Both the position numbers and the translations under genes were made by a program. Positions 7,479-14,189 of a stretch of 14,224 bases of DNA are shown here, one piece after another. Source of the DNA: Phycisphaeraceae bacterium (GTDB lineage Bacteria > Planctomycetota > Phycisphaerae > Phycisphaerales > Phycisphaeraceae); assembly GCA_020851395.1 (NCBI GenBank), contig JADZCW010000114.1:1-14224 (forward strand), read 5' to 3'. The stretch's first letter is position 1. Each line of letters starts with the position of its first letter. Below the pieces are notes generated by a model. The model made no database searches and had not been told where the DNA came from. It saw nothing but the letters and a program-made list of their open reading frames with translations.

Positions 7479-8240
7479 ATGATTTCCTTCATTCTCCCCG
7501 CCCACAACGAAGAGGCGCTGATCGGCCGAACGCTCGATCAGCTCGAGATCGCGATCGCAGAGGTTGTCCCGGGTGGGCGGAGTGCATGCGAGGTGATCGT
7601 GGTCGACGACGCCTCGACGGATCGCACGGCCGAGATTGCCCGGCGGAAGGGGGCGGAGGTGCTGTCGGTGAATCTGCGTCAGATCGCGGCCGTGCGCAAC
7701 GCCGGCGCGGCGGTGGCCAAGGGGGACGTGTTCGTCTTCGTGGACGCCGACACGTTGCTCCCGGGGGCGACGCTGCGGGCGGCGCTCGGGTTTCTCGACA
7801 GCGGCGGCACGGCAGGGGGTGCGTTGGTGCACATGGAGGGGCCGGTGCCCGTCTCGGCGACGGTCGTGGTGTGGCTGTGGAACATCGTCTCGATTACCCG
7901 GCGGTGGGCGGCGGGCTGCTTCATCTTCGTAAGGCGTGAGGCGTTCGGAGCGCTCGGCGGGTTCGACCGCCGCTACTTCGCCAGCGAGGAACTGGTTTTC
8001 AGCCGGGGGATCAAGCGGTTCGGCCGGTTCACGATCCTGCGTCAGTGTGTGACGACCTCCGGACGCAAGGCGCGGACGGTTTCGATGAAGAGCTACTTTG
8101 AGCTCATGCGCCGTATGGCCCGTGAGGGTGACAGCGTGCTGCAAAAGCGCGAGGGGCTGGACATGTGGTACAACGCCCCGCGCGAGCCGTCCCCCGGAAG
8201 TGTCCCCGGAAGCGACCGCGGAAGCGTTCCCCAGGCATGA
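7479..8240 (+). CDS. Family 2 glycosyltransferase
   Basis: A 253-residue inverting glycosyltransferase of the GT-A fold. It begins directly with the nucleotide-binding strand FILPAHNEE (4-12). EVIVVDDASTDRTAEIA (38-54) follows, and the metal-binding DAD lies at 89-91 in VFVDADTLLPG. GGFDRRYFASEELVFSRGIKR (160-180) supplies the acceptor-side acidic residues expected after the DxD motif. Donor and acceptor are unknown; cell-surface or lipid glycosylation is common for such stand-alone enzymes. A hydrophobic run around 127-150 is probably a buried helix and not a true membrane span. No strong ribosome binding site precedes the ATG, which fits translation downstream of the M3 gene 35 bases away. 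The last 15 residues are encoded by an imperfect 12-base tandem repeat (PGSV, PGSD, RGSV) and look like a disordered add-on. The gene ends 9 bases before the convergent orphan gene. Confidence 0.93.
   Translation: MISFILPAHNEEALIGRTLDQLEIAIAEVVPGGRSACEVIVVDDASTDRTAEIARRKGAEVLSVNLRQIAAVRNAGAAVAKGDVFVFVDADTLLPGATLRAALGFLDSGGTAGGALVHMEGPVPVSATVVVWLWNIVSITRRWAAGCFIFVRREAFGALGGFDRRYFASEELVFSRGIKRFGRFTILRQCVTTSGRKARTVSMKSYFELMRRMAREGDSVLQKREGLDMWYNAPREPSPGSVPGSDRGSVPQA
8193..8228 (+). repeat. 12-base tandem repeat, three copies, inside the glycosyltransferase C-terminus
   Basis: Three consecutive in-frame 12-mers, cccggaagtgtc, cccggaagcgac and cgcggaagcgtt, encode PGSV, PGSD and RGSV just before the stop. 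The period is a multiple of three, so copy changes would only lengthen or shorten the tail. Confidence 0.7.
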
Positions 8241-8249
8241 CGATCATTT

Positions 8250-8711
8250 CTATTGCCCATCAACCTCGTTGACCGCTGCCAGTCCCGCCGGTGTGACGTG
8301 CCAGGGCTGTTCCGGCGCGGCCCGTTGGATCCAGCCGAGCTGCTGGGCATGCTGGAGCAGGACGGCCCGTCTCCGCATGGCCAGCGAATGCAGGCTCGGG
8401 GGCAGGTTCCCCCACTTGAACGACCAGCGGGTGATCGACGTCTGCTTGCGCCAGTCCTTGATCGAGTCGGCCAGCGGTTTGGATGTGCCCTCATCGGCCA
8501 GGAATTGCGACAGGGCCTCGGCCGTGTTCATCGACAGGGCCGTGCGGTCCTGATCGCGCAGCATCGACGCCAGCTCCGACACGCGCAGGCAGAAGCGGTC
8601 GACGTGGTCGTCGGCCATCGGCCCCTCGTCGCGCAGCGAGCGGAGCAGGCGATAGGTCTCCTGTTCGAGCACTTCCAGACTGTCCCAGATTTCGGGCTGA
8701 AGCTCGGCCAA
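8250..8711 (-). CDS. Orphan protein, 153 residues, TTG start
   Basis: I do not recognise a family. The N-terminal two thirds (about 5-85) is predicted helical and acidic. The C-terminal part has a basic patch (RRRAVLLQHAQQLGWI, 113-128) followed by PWHVTPAGLAAVNE (136-149). That order, helix, strand-like LGWI and WHVTPAG, resembles the end of a winged-helix or restriction-type DNA-binding domain, but this is only a pattern impression. The start is unusual: the first codon is TTG at 8709-8711, chosen because GGAGG lies 8 bases upstream while no ATG near it has a comparable site. The next in-frame ATG would remove about 31 residues. The gene lies 92 bases after the M20 peptidase on the same strand and may share its transcript, and it is convergent with the glycosyltransferase with a 9-base gap. 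Confidence 0.75.
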   Translation of the reverse strand: MAELQPEIWDSLEVLEQETYRLLRSLRDEGPMADDHVDRFCLRVSELASMLRDQDRTALSMNTAEALSQFLADEGTSKPLADSIKDWRKQTSITRWSFKWGNLPPSLHSLAMRRRAVLLQHAQQLGWIQRAAPEQPWHVTPAGLAAVNEVDGQ

Positions 8712-8712
8712 G

Positions 8713-8725
8713 AGATGATCCTCCG
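8713..8725 (-). promoter_or_regulatory. Ribosome binding site that fixes a TTG start
   Basis: On the minus strand GGAGGATCATCTC directly precedes TTG. The GGAGG core is a near-perfect Shine-Dalgarno match, 8 bases from the TTG, and no other start codon lies in that window. Confidence 0.65.
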
Positions 8726-8785
8726 GAGAAGCGGAACGCCAGCATCATATCCCCCGCTCCCGTCTCTCGGAAATCACCTGCCTGC

Positions 8786-8806
8786 TACCCCATACCCCGT
8801 ACCCTA
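8786..8806. repeat. Three-copy 7-base repeat at the end of the M20 gene
   Basis: TACCCCA, TACCCCG and TACCCTA stand head to tail. The last copy contains the TAG stop of the M20 gene (8804-8806 on the minus strand). On the coding strand this gives three G-runs (GGG, GGGG, GGGG) in the 3' end of the transcript. Confidence 0.6.
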
Positions 8807-10204
8807 TCCCTTCGCCAGCTCGCCCAGCAGCAGCGTCAGGGTCTTGCAGCCGAGCTCGAAGTTGGCCAGCCGGAACCGTTCGTTGGGCGAATGGATGCAG
8901 TCGTCCTCGCGGCCGAAGCCCAGGAGGATGGTGTCGAGGCTGAGGATTTGTTTGAACTCGGCCACGACGGGGATGGTCGCCCCCTCGCGGATCATGGCCG
9001 GTTCGTGGCCGGTGACGGCCTTGGTGGCCCGTCGCACGGCCGCCATGGCGGGCAGGTTCGTCGGCGTCTGCACGGGGTGGGCCTCGCCGAACTGCTGGAA
9101 TTTCCAGGTGCATCCGCCGACGTTCTGGCCGCGGAGCCATGTTTCGAAGCTGCGGGCGATGCGGGTCGGGTCCTGCCCGGGGGCGAGGCGGAAGCTGACC
9201 TTGGCCCCGGCGAAGGTGGGGATGACGGTCTTAGCGCCGGCCTTCTGGTAGCCGCCGTAGAGCCCGTTGACGTCGCACGCCGGGCGGACCCAGTGGCGCT
9301 CGAGCGTGGTGAAGCCGGCCTCGCCGAAGGGCACGGTCACACCGGCCTCGGCGAGGAATTCCTTCTCGCTGAAGCCCAGCTTGGCCCAGCGTGCGCGTTC
9401 CTCGTCGGTGACGGGGGCGACGCCGTCGTAGAAGCCGGGGAGGGTCACGCGGTTCTGGTCGTCGAAGAGTCGGCCCAGGACACGGGTGAGCAGGGTGGCG
9501 GGGTTGGCCAGGGTGCCGCCGAAGACGCCCGAGTGCAGGTCGCGCGTGGGGCCGTGGAGCTGGATGTCGAAGTAGACCAGGCCGCGCAGGGCGTAGGTCA
9601 CGGCCGGGGTGCAGACTCCGTCGATGTCCCACGATCGGGTGTCGCAGACGAGCACGAAGGAATTGCCGCGGGTGAGGAGCTCACGCTGCTCTTTGAGGAA
9701 GGAACCCAGGCCGACGCTGCCGCACTCTTCCTCGCCTTCGATCAGCAGGGTCACCGGCACGGGCAATTTGCCCACCGTCTTGATCCATGCCCGCAGGGCC
9801 TGGAGGAAGCAACTGACTTGGCCCTTGTCGTCGCTGGCGCCGCGGGCGAAGAGGCAGCCGTCACGCATCGTGGGCGTGAAGGGCGGCGTGGTCCAGAGAT
9901 CCGTCGGGTCCGGGGGCTGGACGTCGTAGTGGCCATAGTACAGGAAGCCCGGTGTGCCCGCGGGTGCACTGCAAAGACTTCCGGGGGTGGTGGCGACGAC
10001 GGCGGGGTGGCCGCCGGTGGGCATGACTCGGGCGTCGAGGCCGAGGTCGGACAGGGTCTGCCGGAGCCACTCGGCCGCCTTATGCACGTGCGGGGTGTAG
10101 GCGGGGTCGGCGCTGACGCTGGGGATGCTTACCAGGGCCTTGAGGCGTTCGAGGGCGTTGGGGGCGTCGGCGGCGAGGAAGTCGAGCTGGGCGTTGCTGG
10201 GCAT
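8804..10204 (-). CDS. M20 family dipeptidase/carboxypeptidase-like zinc peptidase
   Basis: A 466-residue di-zinc hydrolase of family M20, closest in pattern to the cytosolic non-specific dipeptidase and CPG2-like members. Metal and catalytic residues are all visible: H92 with D94 in YGHYDVQPPDP, the bridging D125 in GASDDKGQ, base E159 and ligand E160 in EGEEECGS, D188 in VLVCDT, and H438 near the C-terminus in DDCIHSPNE. The lid/dimerisation domain (about 205-390) contains the conserved LHSGVFGG (223-230). No signal peptide is seen. The arrangement differs from ArgE/DapE enzymes, which are shorter, so a link to arginine synthesis through argG is not supported. The ribosome binding site is weak; the ATG at 10204 is kept because the N-terminus begins the family domain directly. 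It lies 97 bases downstream of the Rieske gene and may be transcribed with it. Confidence 0.95.
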   Translation of the reverse strand: MPSNAQLDFLAADAPNALERLKALVSIPSVSADPAYTPHVHKAAEWLRQTLSDLGLDARVMPTGGHPAVVATTPGSLCSAPAGTPGFLYYGHYDVQPPDPTDLWTTPPFTPTMRDGCLFARGASDDKGQVSCFLQALRAWIKTVGKLPVPVTLLIEGEEECGSVGLGSFLKEQRELLTRGNSFVLVCDTRSWDIDGVCTPAVTYALRGLVYFDIQLHGPTRDLHSGVFGGTLANPATLLTRVLGRLFDDQNRVTLPGFYDGVAPVTDEERARWAKLGFSEKEFLAEAGVTVPFGEAGFTTLERHWVRPACDVNGLYGGYQKAGAKTVIPTFAGAKVSFRLAPGQDPTRIARSFETWLRGQNVGGCTWKFQQFGEAHPVQTPTNLPAMAAVRRATKAVTGHEPAMIREGATIPVVAEFKQILSLDTILLGFGREDDCIHSPNERFRLANFELGCKTLTLLLGELAKG

Positions 10205-10250
10205 GGCGGACTCGGAGGTGGAAGGTGGTAGGGGAGTTCGAAACGATGAT

Positions 10251-10285
10251 TCTACAGGCCGGAGCGTGTGCTGACCGGATGTAGA
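10251..10285. repeat. Hairpin downstream of the Rieske gene
   Basis: TCTACA (10251-10256) pairs with TGTAGA (10280-10285) and CCGG (10259-10262) with CCGG (10275-10278), with small bulges between and a twelve-base loop. It starts about 17 bases after the Rieske stop on the minus strand. No clear T-run follows, so it may be a weak or attenuating terminator before the M20 gene. Confidence 0.35.
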
Positions 10286-10301
10286 CCTTGGCCTGATTGC
10301 C

Positions 10302-10619
10302 TTAAGCTTCGACCTGCACCTGGAGCTCGCCGTTCTCCACGCGCGTGGGGTACTTGCGGACGGGCGGCTCGTCGTTGGGGAAGTCGGCGTTGCGGCCGGT
10401 GTCGAGGCAGAAGGTATAGCCGTGGTAGGGGCAGGTGATCCTGCCGTGGCGGACCTCGCCGTCCTCGAGGGGCATGCCGGCGTGCGGGCAGACGTTGGAG
10501 ATGACCACGAACTGGCCGTCGAGGTTGATCAGCAGCAGTGCCTTGTCGCCGACGGTCAGGCCGAACTGGGCGCCGGGGGAAAAGTCGGTGGCTTTGCCGA
10601 GGGGGATCCACGTGGCCAT
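10302..10619 (-). CDS. Rieske [2Fe-2S] ferredoxin-like protein
   Basis: A 105-residue stand-alone Rieske domain that would carry single electrons through a two-iron cluster in the cytoplasm. The cluster ligands are C44 and H46 in CPHAGMPLEDG and C63 and H66 in CPYHGYTF, with the usual 16-residue separation. The remainder (VGDKALLLINLDGQFVVISN before, YPTRVENGELQVQVE after) matches the beta-rich fold. Its length and loop pattern resemble the NirD-type or dioxygenase-ferredoxin group more than the membrane cytochrome bc1 Rieske protein, since there is no transmembrane anchor. No oxygenase or reductase partner gene is next to it. AAGGAG about 10 bases before the ATG supports the start. The gene diverges from the 258-residue orphan with 31 bases between the starts and precedes the M20 peptidase on the same strand. 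Confidence 0.95.
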   Translation of the reverse strand: MATWIPLGKATDFSPGAQFGLTVGDKALLLINLDGQFVVISNVCPHAGMPLEDGEVRHGRITCPYHGYTFCLDTGRNADFPNDEPPVRKYPTRVENGELQVQVEA

Positions 10620-10650
10620 GCGGGGCGTGCTCCTTGATAGGATCAGGGGG

Positions 10651-11427
10651 ATGGACGCGTCCGAGAGTGTATTGTTGCCGATGATCGAGGACTTGGCGCG
10701 GCGGGCGCTGGGGGAATCTGTTGGGCCCGCTTCCGGGGGCGGGGCGTGGGAGAAAGTGGGGCTGCCCGCGGCCAGGAAGTTGTTGGGTGAGACGGGGCCG
10801 GGATTGGAGATGGATCTGTCCCGAGCGGCCCGTGCGTTGCGGGCGTCACAAGGCCGGACGATTCGTCCAGTGTACGGCCTGCTCGTGGCGCACCTGCAAT
10901 TGTCGGCGATGGGGCCGTTGGCGGGGCTGAGCCCCCTGGTCCGGCACGCGGAGCAGCACGTACGTGACGGACAGGTCGGCGACGTGAGCGTGAGCCTGTG
11001 GTCGGCGCTGGTGGCGCTCCAGGCACAACAATCGATCGACGACGCTCAATTGCTCATCGACGCGATCCTCAACCGGGCCGGCGAGGATGGGGTACTGCAC
11101 GCGATGTCCGTCGACGATTCGCTCGACGCCTGGACCTATCGCGAGTTGACGGGCCTGCACGCCCTGGGGCACGTCGTACGGCTGTGGCCGACAGACAAGC
11201 GTCGCACCCGACTGGCCGAGGTGGCGACGTATCACCTCCGGAACACCCAGCCGGACCACACGACGCACGAGCCGTGGGGGTTGCACGTCTTTGCCGGGGC
11301 GAGCGAAACGCGTCTGCTCGCCCAGCAGCAACTGCACGACGTAGCGGCGGGGTTGGCCGGCGTGCGGAGTGGGGGGGTGGTCATGGGGCTGCTGCTGGCC
11401 GACGCGGCCTGGGCGCTGCGTGCGTGA
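10651..11427 (+). CDS. Orphan all-helical protein, 258 residues
   Basis: I do not recognise this protein. It is predicted almost wholly alpha-helical, with repeated amphipathic pairs (for example 75-105, 112-142, 156-180, 184-198, 214-255), no signal peptide and no membrane span. Conserved-looking positions are DDSLDAWTYRELTGLHAL (155-172), HTTHEPWGLHVFAG (203-216) and WALRA at the end. This pattern recalls alpha/alpha-toroid proteins such as terpene-cyclase-like repeats, but I see no DxDD or other catalytic motif, so that is only a fold guess. The ATG at 10651 is chosen as the first strong methionine preceded by a purine-rich stretch (AGGATCAGGGGG); an in-frame GTG at 10627 is an alternative. 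Sequence further upstream in this frame is antisense to the Rieske gene. It is the only plus-strand gene between the Rieske group and PEPCK. Confidence 0.8.
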   Translation: MDASESVLLPMIEDLARRALGESVGPASGGGAWEKVGLPAARKLLGETGPGLEMDLSRAARALRASQGRTIRPVYGLLVAHLQLSAMGPLAGLSPLVRHAEQHVRDGQVGDVSVSLWSALVALQAQQSIDDAQLLIDAILNRAGEDGVLHAMSVDDSLDAWTYRELTGLHALGHVVRLWPTDKRRTRLAEVATYHLRNTQPDHTTHEPWGLHVFAGASETRLLAQQQLHDVAAGLAGVRSGGVVMGLLLADAAWALRA

Positions 11428-11501
11428 GCGTCTTATCGGGGCAAAACATGAAATCCACGTCCGAGGAAGATTTCACACCGGACGGTCGATAGAGTTCACA
11501 A

Positions 11502-11540
11502 GGCCTGGGTCGGTCGTGTTCCGACCCCTTAGCACAGGCC
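11502..11540. repeat. Dyad immediately upstream of the PEPCK promoter
   Basis: GGGTCGG (11507-11513) and CCGACCC (11521-11527) form a perfect seven-base stem with a seven-base loop. GGCCT (11502-11506) and AGGCC (11536-11540) can extend it with an eight-base bulge. It ends four bases before the -35 box, so an operator role is possible. A smaller dyad, TGAAATC/GATTTCA (11449-11475), lies nearer the orphan gene stop. Neither is followed by a T-run. Confidence 0.45.
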
Positions 11541-11543
11541 GAG

Positions 11544-11571
11544 TTGAACAAAAAAGCGTTTTTCGTATGAT
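11544..11571 (+). promoter_or_regulatory. Sigma70-like promoter of pckG
   Basis: TTGAAC (11544-11549) and TATGAT (11566-11571) are spaced by 16 bases, with an A-tract followed by a T-tract between them. The predicted leader to the PEPCK ATG is about 110 bases. The spacing and -10 sequence are the same as those of the PEP-CTERM promoter. Confidence 0.6.
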
Positions 11572-11687
11572 ATGGGCATAGGGATGGGTATGGGCTCCGA
11601 CGGCGGTGTGCGGAAGCACGGCCGAGACCGCCCCGGGGCGAGCCGACGAACAATTCACTCCACCTCACCCAGACAAGGGACCCGACG

Positions 11688-13523
11688 ATGACAACCGCCA
11701 CCGCCAAGGGTACGAGTGTGACCAAGAACGCGAAGCTGCTGGCCTGGGTCGACCAGATCGCCAAGATGTGCCAGCCCGACCAGATCGTCTGGTGCGACGG
11801 CTCGAAGGACGAGTATCAGCGGATGCTCGACCTGATGGTCAAGAGCGGCACCGCGATGTGGCTGGGCAAGGACAAGAAGCCCAACAGCGTGCTGATCTGG
11901 TCCGATCCCGCCGACGTCGCCCGCGTCGAGGACCGCACGTTCATCTGCTCCAAGAACAAAGACGACGCCGGCCCGACCAACAACTGGGCCGACCCGGCCG
12001 AGATGAAGGCGACGATGACCAAGCTCTACACCGGCTGCATGAAGGGCCGGACCATGTACGTGATTCCTTACAGCATGGGCCCGGTCGGCTCGCCGATCGC
12101 GCACATCGGCGTGGAGCTGACCGACAGCGCCTACGTCGTGGCCAACATGCACATCATGACCCGCGTGGGCAAGAAGGTCCTGGACGTGCTCGGCGACAAG
12201 GGCGAGTTCGTGCCCTGCCTGCACTCGGTCGGCGCCCCGCTGGCCGCCGGTCAGAAGGACGTGGCCTGGCCCTGCAACGCCCAGAACAAGTACATCACCC
12301 ACTTCCCCGAGACGCGCGAGATCTGGTCCTTCGGCTCGGGCTACGGCGGCAACGCGCTCCTGGGCAAGAAGTGCTTCGCCCTGCGCATCGCCTCGGTCAT
12401 GGCCCGCGACCAGGGCTGGATGGCGGAGCACATGCTGATCCTCAAGCTCACCAGCCCCGCCGGCGTGGTCAAGTACGTCGCGGCCGCGTTCCCCTCGGCC
12501 TGCGGCAAGACCAACCTGGCCATGATGGAGCCCACGATCAAGGGCTGGAAGGTCGAATGCGTCGGCGACGACATCGCCTGGATGAAGTTCGCCCCCGGAA
12601 GTGATGGGCAGTTGCGCCTGCACGCGATCAATCCCGAGGCCGGCTTCTTCGGCGTCGCCCCCGGCACCAACTACGACTCGAACCCCAACGCCATGGAGTC
12701 GCTCAAGGCCAACTCCATCTTCACCAACTGCGCCCTGACCGACGACGGCGACGTGTGGTGGGAAGAGATGACCAAGCAGCCCCCGGCCCACCTGAAGGAC
12801 TGGAACGGCCAGGACTGGACCCCCGCCGGCGGCAAGAAGGCGGCCCATCCGAATGCCCGCTTCACCGCCCCGGCCAAGCAGTGCCCCGTGATCGCCCCGA
12901 ACTGGGAGGACCCCGCGGGCGTGCCCATCGACGCGATCCTCTTCGGCGGCCGGCGGGCGACCAACGTGCCGCTGGTCCACGAGGCCCTGTCGTGGCAGCA
13001 CGGCACGTTCATGGGCTCGATCATGAGCAGCGAGAAGACGGCCGCGGCCGCGGGCAAGGTCGGCGAACTCCGCCGCGACCCGATGGCCATGCTGCCCTTC
13101 TGCGGCTACCACATGGGCGACTACTTCGCCCACTGGCTCAAGCTCGGCGCCAAGGACGGGGCGAAGATGCCCAAGGTGTTCTACGTCAACTGGTTCCGCA
13201 AGAGCGCCGACGGCAAGTGGCTCTGGCCCGGCTACGGCGAGAACAGCCGCGTGCTCAAGTGGGTCTTTGAACGCTGCGCCGGCACCGGCAAGGCCCAGAC
13301 GACGCCCATCGGCAATCTGCCGACCAAGGACGGCCTGGACCTGGCCGGCCTGGACATTCCCGAGAAGGACCTGGCTGAGCTCTTGAAGGTCGACGTCGAC
13401 GGCTGGCTGGCTGAGGTCCCCTCGATCGAGGAGCACTTCGCCCAGTTCGGCAACAAGCTGCCCAAGGCCCTCCGCGAGGAGCTCGAGGCCCTCAAGGGTC
13501 GTCTGGCCGCAGCGAAGAAGTAA
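11688..13523 (+). CDS. pckG: Phosphoenolpyruvate carboxykinase (GTP)
   Basis: It interconverts oxaloacetate plus GTP and phosphoenolpyruvate plus CO2 and GDP, the entry to gluconeogenesis or, in reverse, an anaplerotic step. The 611-residue length is usual for the GTP-type enzyme. The P-loop with the mobile catalytic cysteine, FPSACGKTN, is at 268-276 (C272), and the metal-binding GDDIAWM at 293-299. Substrate-side SPIAHIGVELTDS (135-147) and GYGGNALLGKKC (218-229) are present, as is the nucleotide-contacting GENSRVLKW near the C-terminus. These mark it as GTP-type and not ATP-type. Codons end strongly in C or G, more so than in neighbours, suggesting high expression. The ATG at 11688 is preceded by AAGGGA about 10 bases upstream. 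It has its own promoter (11544-11571) and a large hairpin 30 bases after the stop, so it is probably monocistronic. Confidence 0.98.
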   Translation: MTTATAKGTSVTKNAKLLAWVDQIAKMCQPDQIVWCDGSKDEYQRMLDLMVKSGTAMWLGKDKKPNSVLIWSDPADVARVEDRTFICSKNKDDAGPTNNWADPAEMKATMTKLYTGCMKGRTMYVIPYSMGPVGSPIAHIGVELTDSAYVVANMHIMTRVGKKVLDVLGDKGEFVPCLHSVGAPLAAGQKDVAWPCNAQNKYITHFPETREIWSFGSGYGGNALLGKKCFALRIASVMARDQGWMAEHMLILKLTSPAGVVKYVAAAFPSACGKTNLAMMEPTIKGWKVECVGDDIAWMKFAPGSDGQLRLHAINPEAGFFGVAPGTNYDSNPNAMESLKANSIFTNCALTDDGDVWWEEMTKQPPAHLKDWNGQDWTPAGGKKAAHPNARFTAPAKQCPVIAPNWEDPAGVPIDAILFGGRRATNVPLVHEALSWQHGTFMGSIMSSEKTAAAAGKVGELRRDPMAMLPFCGYHMGDYFAHWLKLGAKDGAKMPKVFYVNWFRKSADGKWLWPGYGENSRVLKWVFERCAGTGKAQTTPIGNLPTKDGLDLAGLDIPEKDLAELLKVDVDGWLAEVPSIEEHFAQFGNKLPKALREELEALKGRLAAAKK

Positions 13524-13539
13524 GGCAGATAGAGTTCAC

Positions 13540-13613
13540 CACGGAGAACACAGAGGACACGGAGTTGTGCCACGAACGATCGTGGCGGGCTCCGTGTCCT
13601 CTGCTTTGTTTCG
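13540..13613. repeat. Long nested palindrome between convergent genes, terminator-like
   Basis: CAGAGGACACGGAG (13551-13564) is the exact reverse complement of 13590-13603. Inside it GCCACGA (13569-13575) pairs with TCGTGGC (13580-13586) around a four-base loop. On the plus strand the stem is followed by CTTTGTTT, which could end the PEPCK transcript. The left flank ACCACGGAGAACACAGAGG has the purine-rich, roughly periodic pattern of dispersed intergenic palindromes that I recall from several bacterial genomes, so it may be a repeat element acting as a terminator. Confidence 0.65.
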
Positions 13614-13682
13614 AGGAATGGCGCAGGTGATCTGGCCTCATCGCCATAGAGGCAGGTCGCGAATCTTTCCTGCCCGAGAGAC

Positions 13683-14189
13683 TTAAGCCATGCGGTGGTC
13701 GCTGCCAGCAGGGGAACTGACCACCAGCTCCATCTCAACGTCGACCAGGGGCTCATTCTTGACACTGATCGCGTCGGTGACCGGGGCGCGGCTGACGACG
13801 TGGAAGCCAAGCTTCGTGAAAATCTCGACGTTTCCCGTCTGCTCAATGGTGGCCAAAGACAGTCTTGCAGTACCTGTGTTGCGAGCGATCGCGATGAGTT
13901 GCGAGATCAGCGCCCGTGCCACGCCCTGGCGGCGGTGGTCGGGGTCCACCATTGGTCCGAGCAACCGCAGAGCGTCCGGCCGAGTCTCAAACTCCAGATA
14001 CCCCACGGTGATCGGGCCGATCATGGCCACCAGACACTGCCGATTTGCCCGACGGGCGTGTTTGGCTCCGATGGCTACCGGCGTGGGACGATACACCTGA
14101 CGCAACGTTGCCACCGCCCGCGCCGACAGCTCGCGGAGCGCTGGCTGATCATCGTCGTTGGCATGACGAACGGAAACAATCGTGCTCAT
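13683..14189 (-). CDS. GNAT family N-acetyltransferase
   Basis: A 168-residue acetyl-CoA-dependent acetyltransferase with substrate unknown. The core motif A, GPMVDPDHRRQGVARAL (78-94), contains the R-R-Q-G-V-A acetyl-CoA pyrophosphate loop (86-91). The strand before it (VGYLEFE, 62-68) and the motif B region (GNVEIFTKLGFHVVSR, 119-134, with the usual F-x-K-L-G-F) complete the fold. The C-terminal ISVKNEPLVDVEMELVV forms the last strand. No signal peptide is present. The start at 14189 is the first methionine of the domain; only a weak AAGG lies upstream. The gene is convergent with PEPCK, with the palindromic element between them, and its promoter lies beyond the right edge. A small dyad GGCAGG/CCTGCC (13651-13674) just after its stop is too weak to call a terminator. 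Confidence 0.9.
   Translation of the reverse strand: MSTIVSVRHANDDDQPALRELSARAVATLRQVYRPTPVAIGAKHARRANRQCLVAMIGPITVGYLEFETRPDALRLLGPMVDPDHRRQGVARALISQLIAIARNTGTARLSLATIEQTGNVEIFTKLGFHVVSRAPVTDAISVKNEPLVDVEMELVVSSPAGSDHRMA

Noticed and set aside
8804..10204. M20 gene as argE, joining argG in arginine synthesis
   Set aside because: Length, lid domain and the EGEEECGS pattern fit the dipeptidase branch, and it lies on the opposite strand from argG in a separate unit.
8483..10231. Long plus-strand open frame opposite the M20 gene
   Set aside because: It is antisense to all M20 metal-binding motifs, and its glycine- and valine-rich translation has no motif.
11655..13436. Long minus-strand open frame opposite pckG
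   Set aside because: Codon bias and motifs clearly belong to the plus-strand PEPCK frame. This one lacks a start context and domains.
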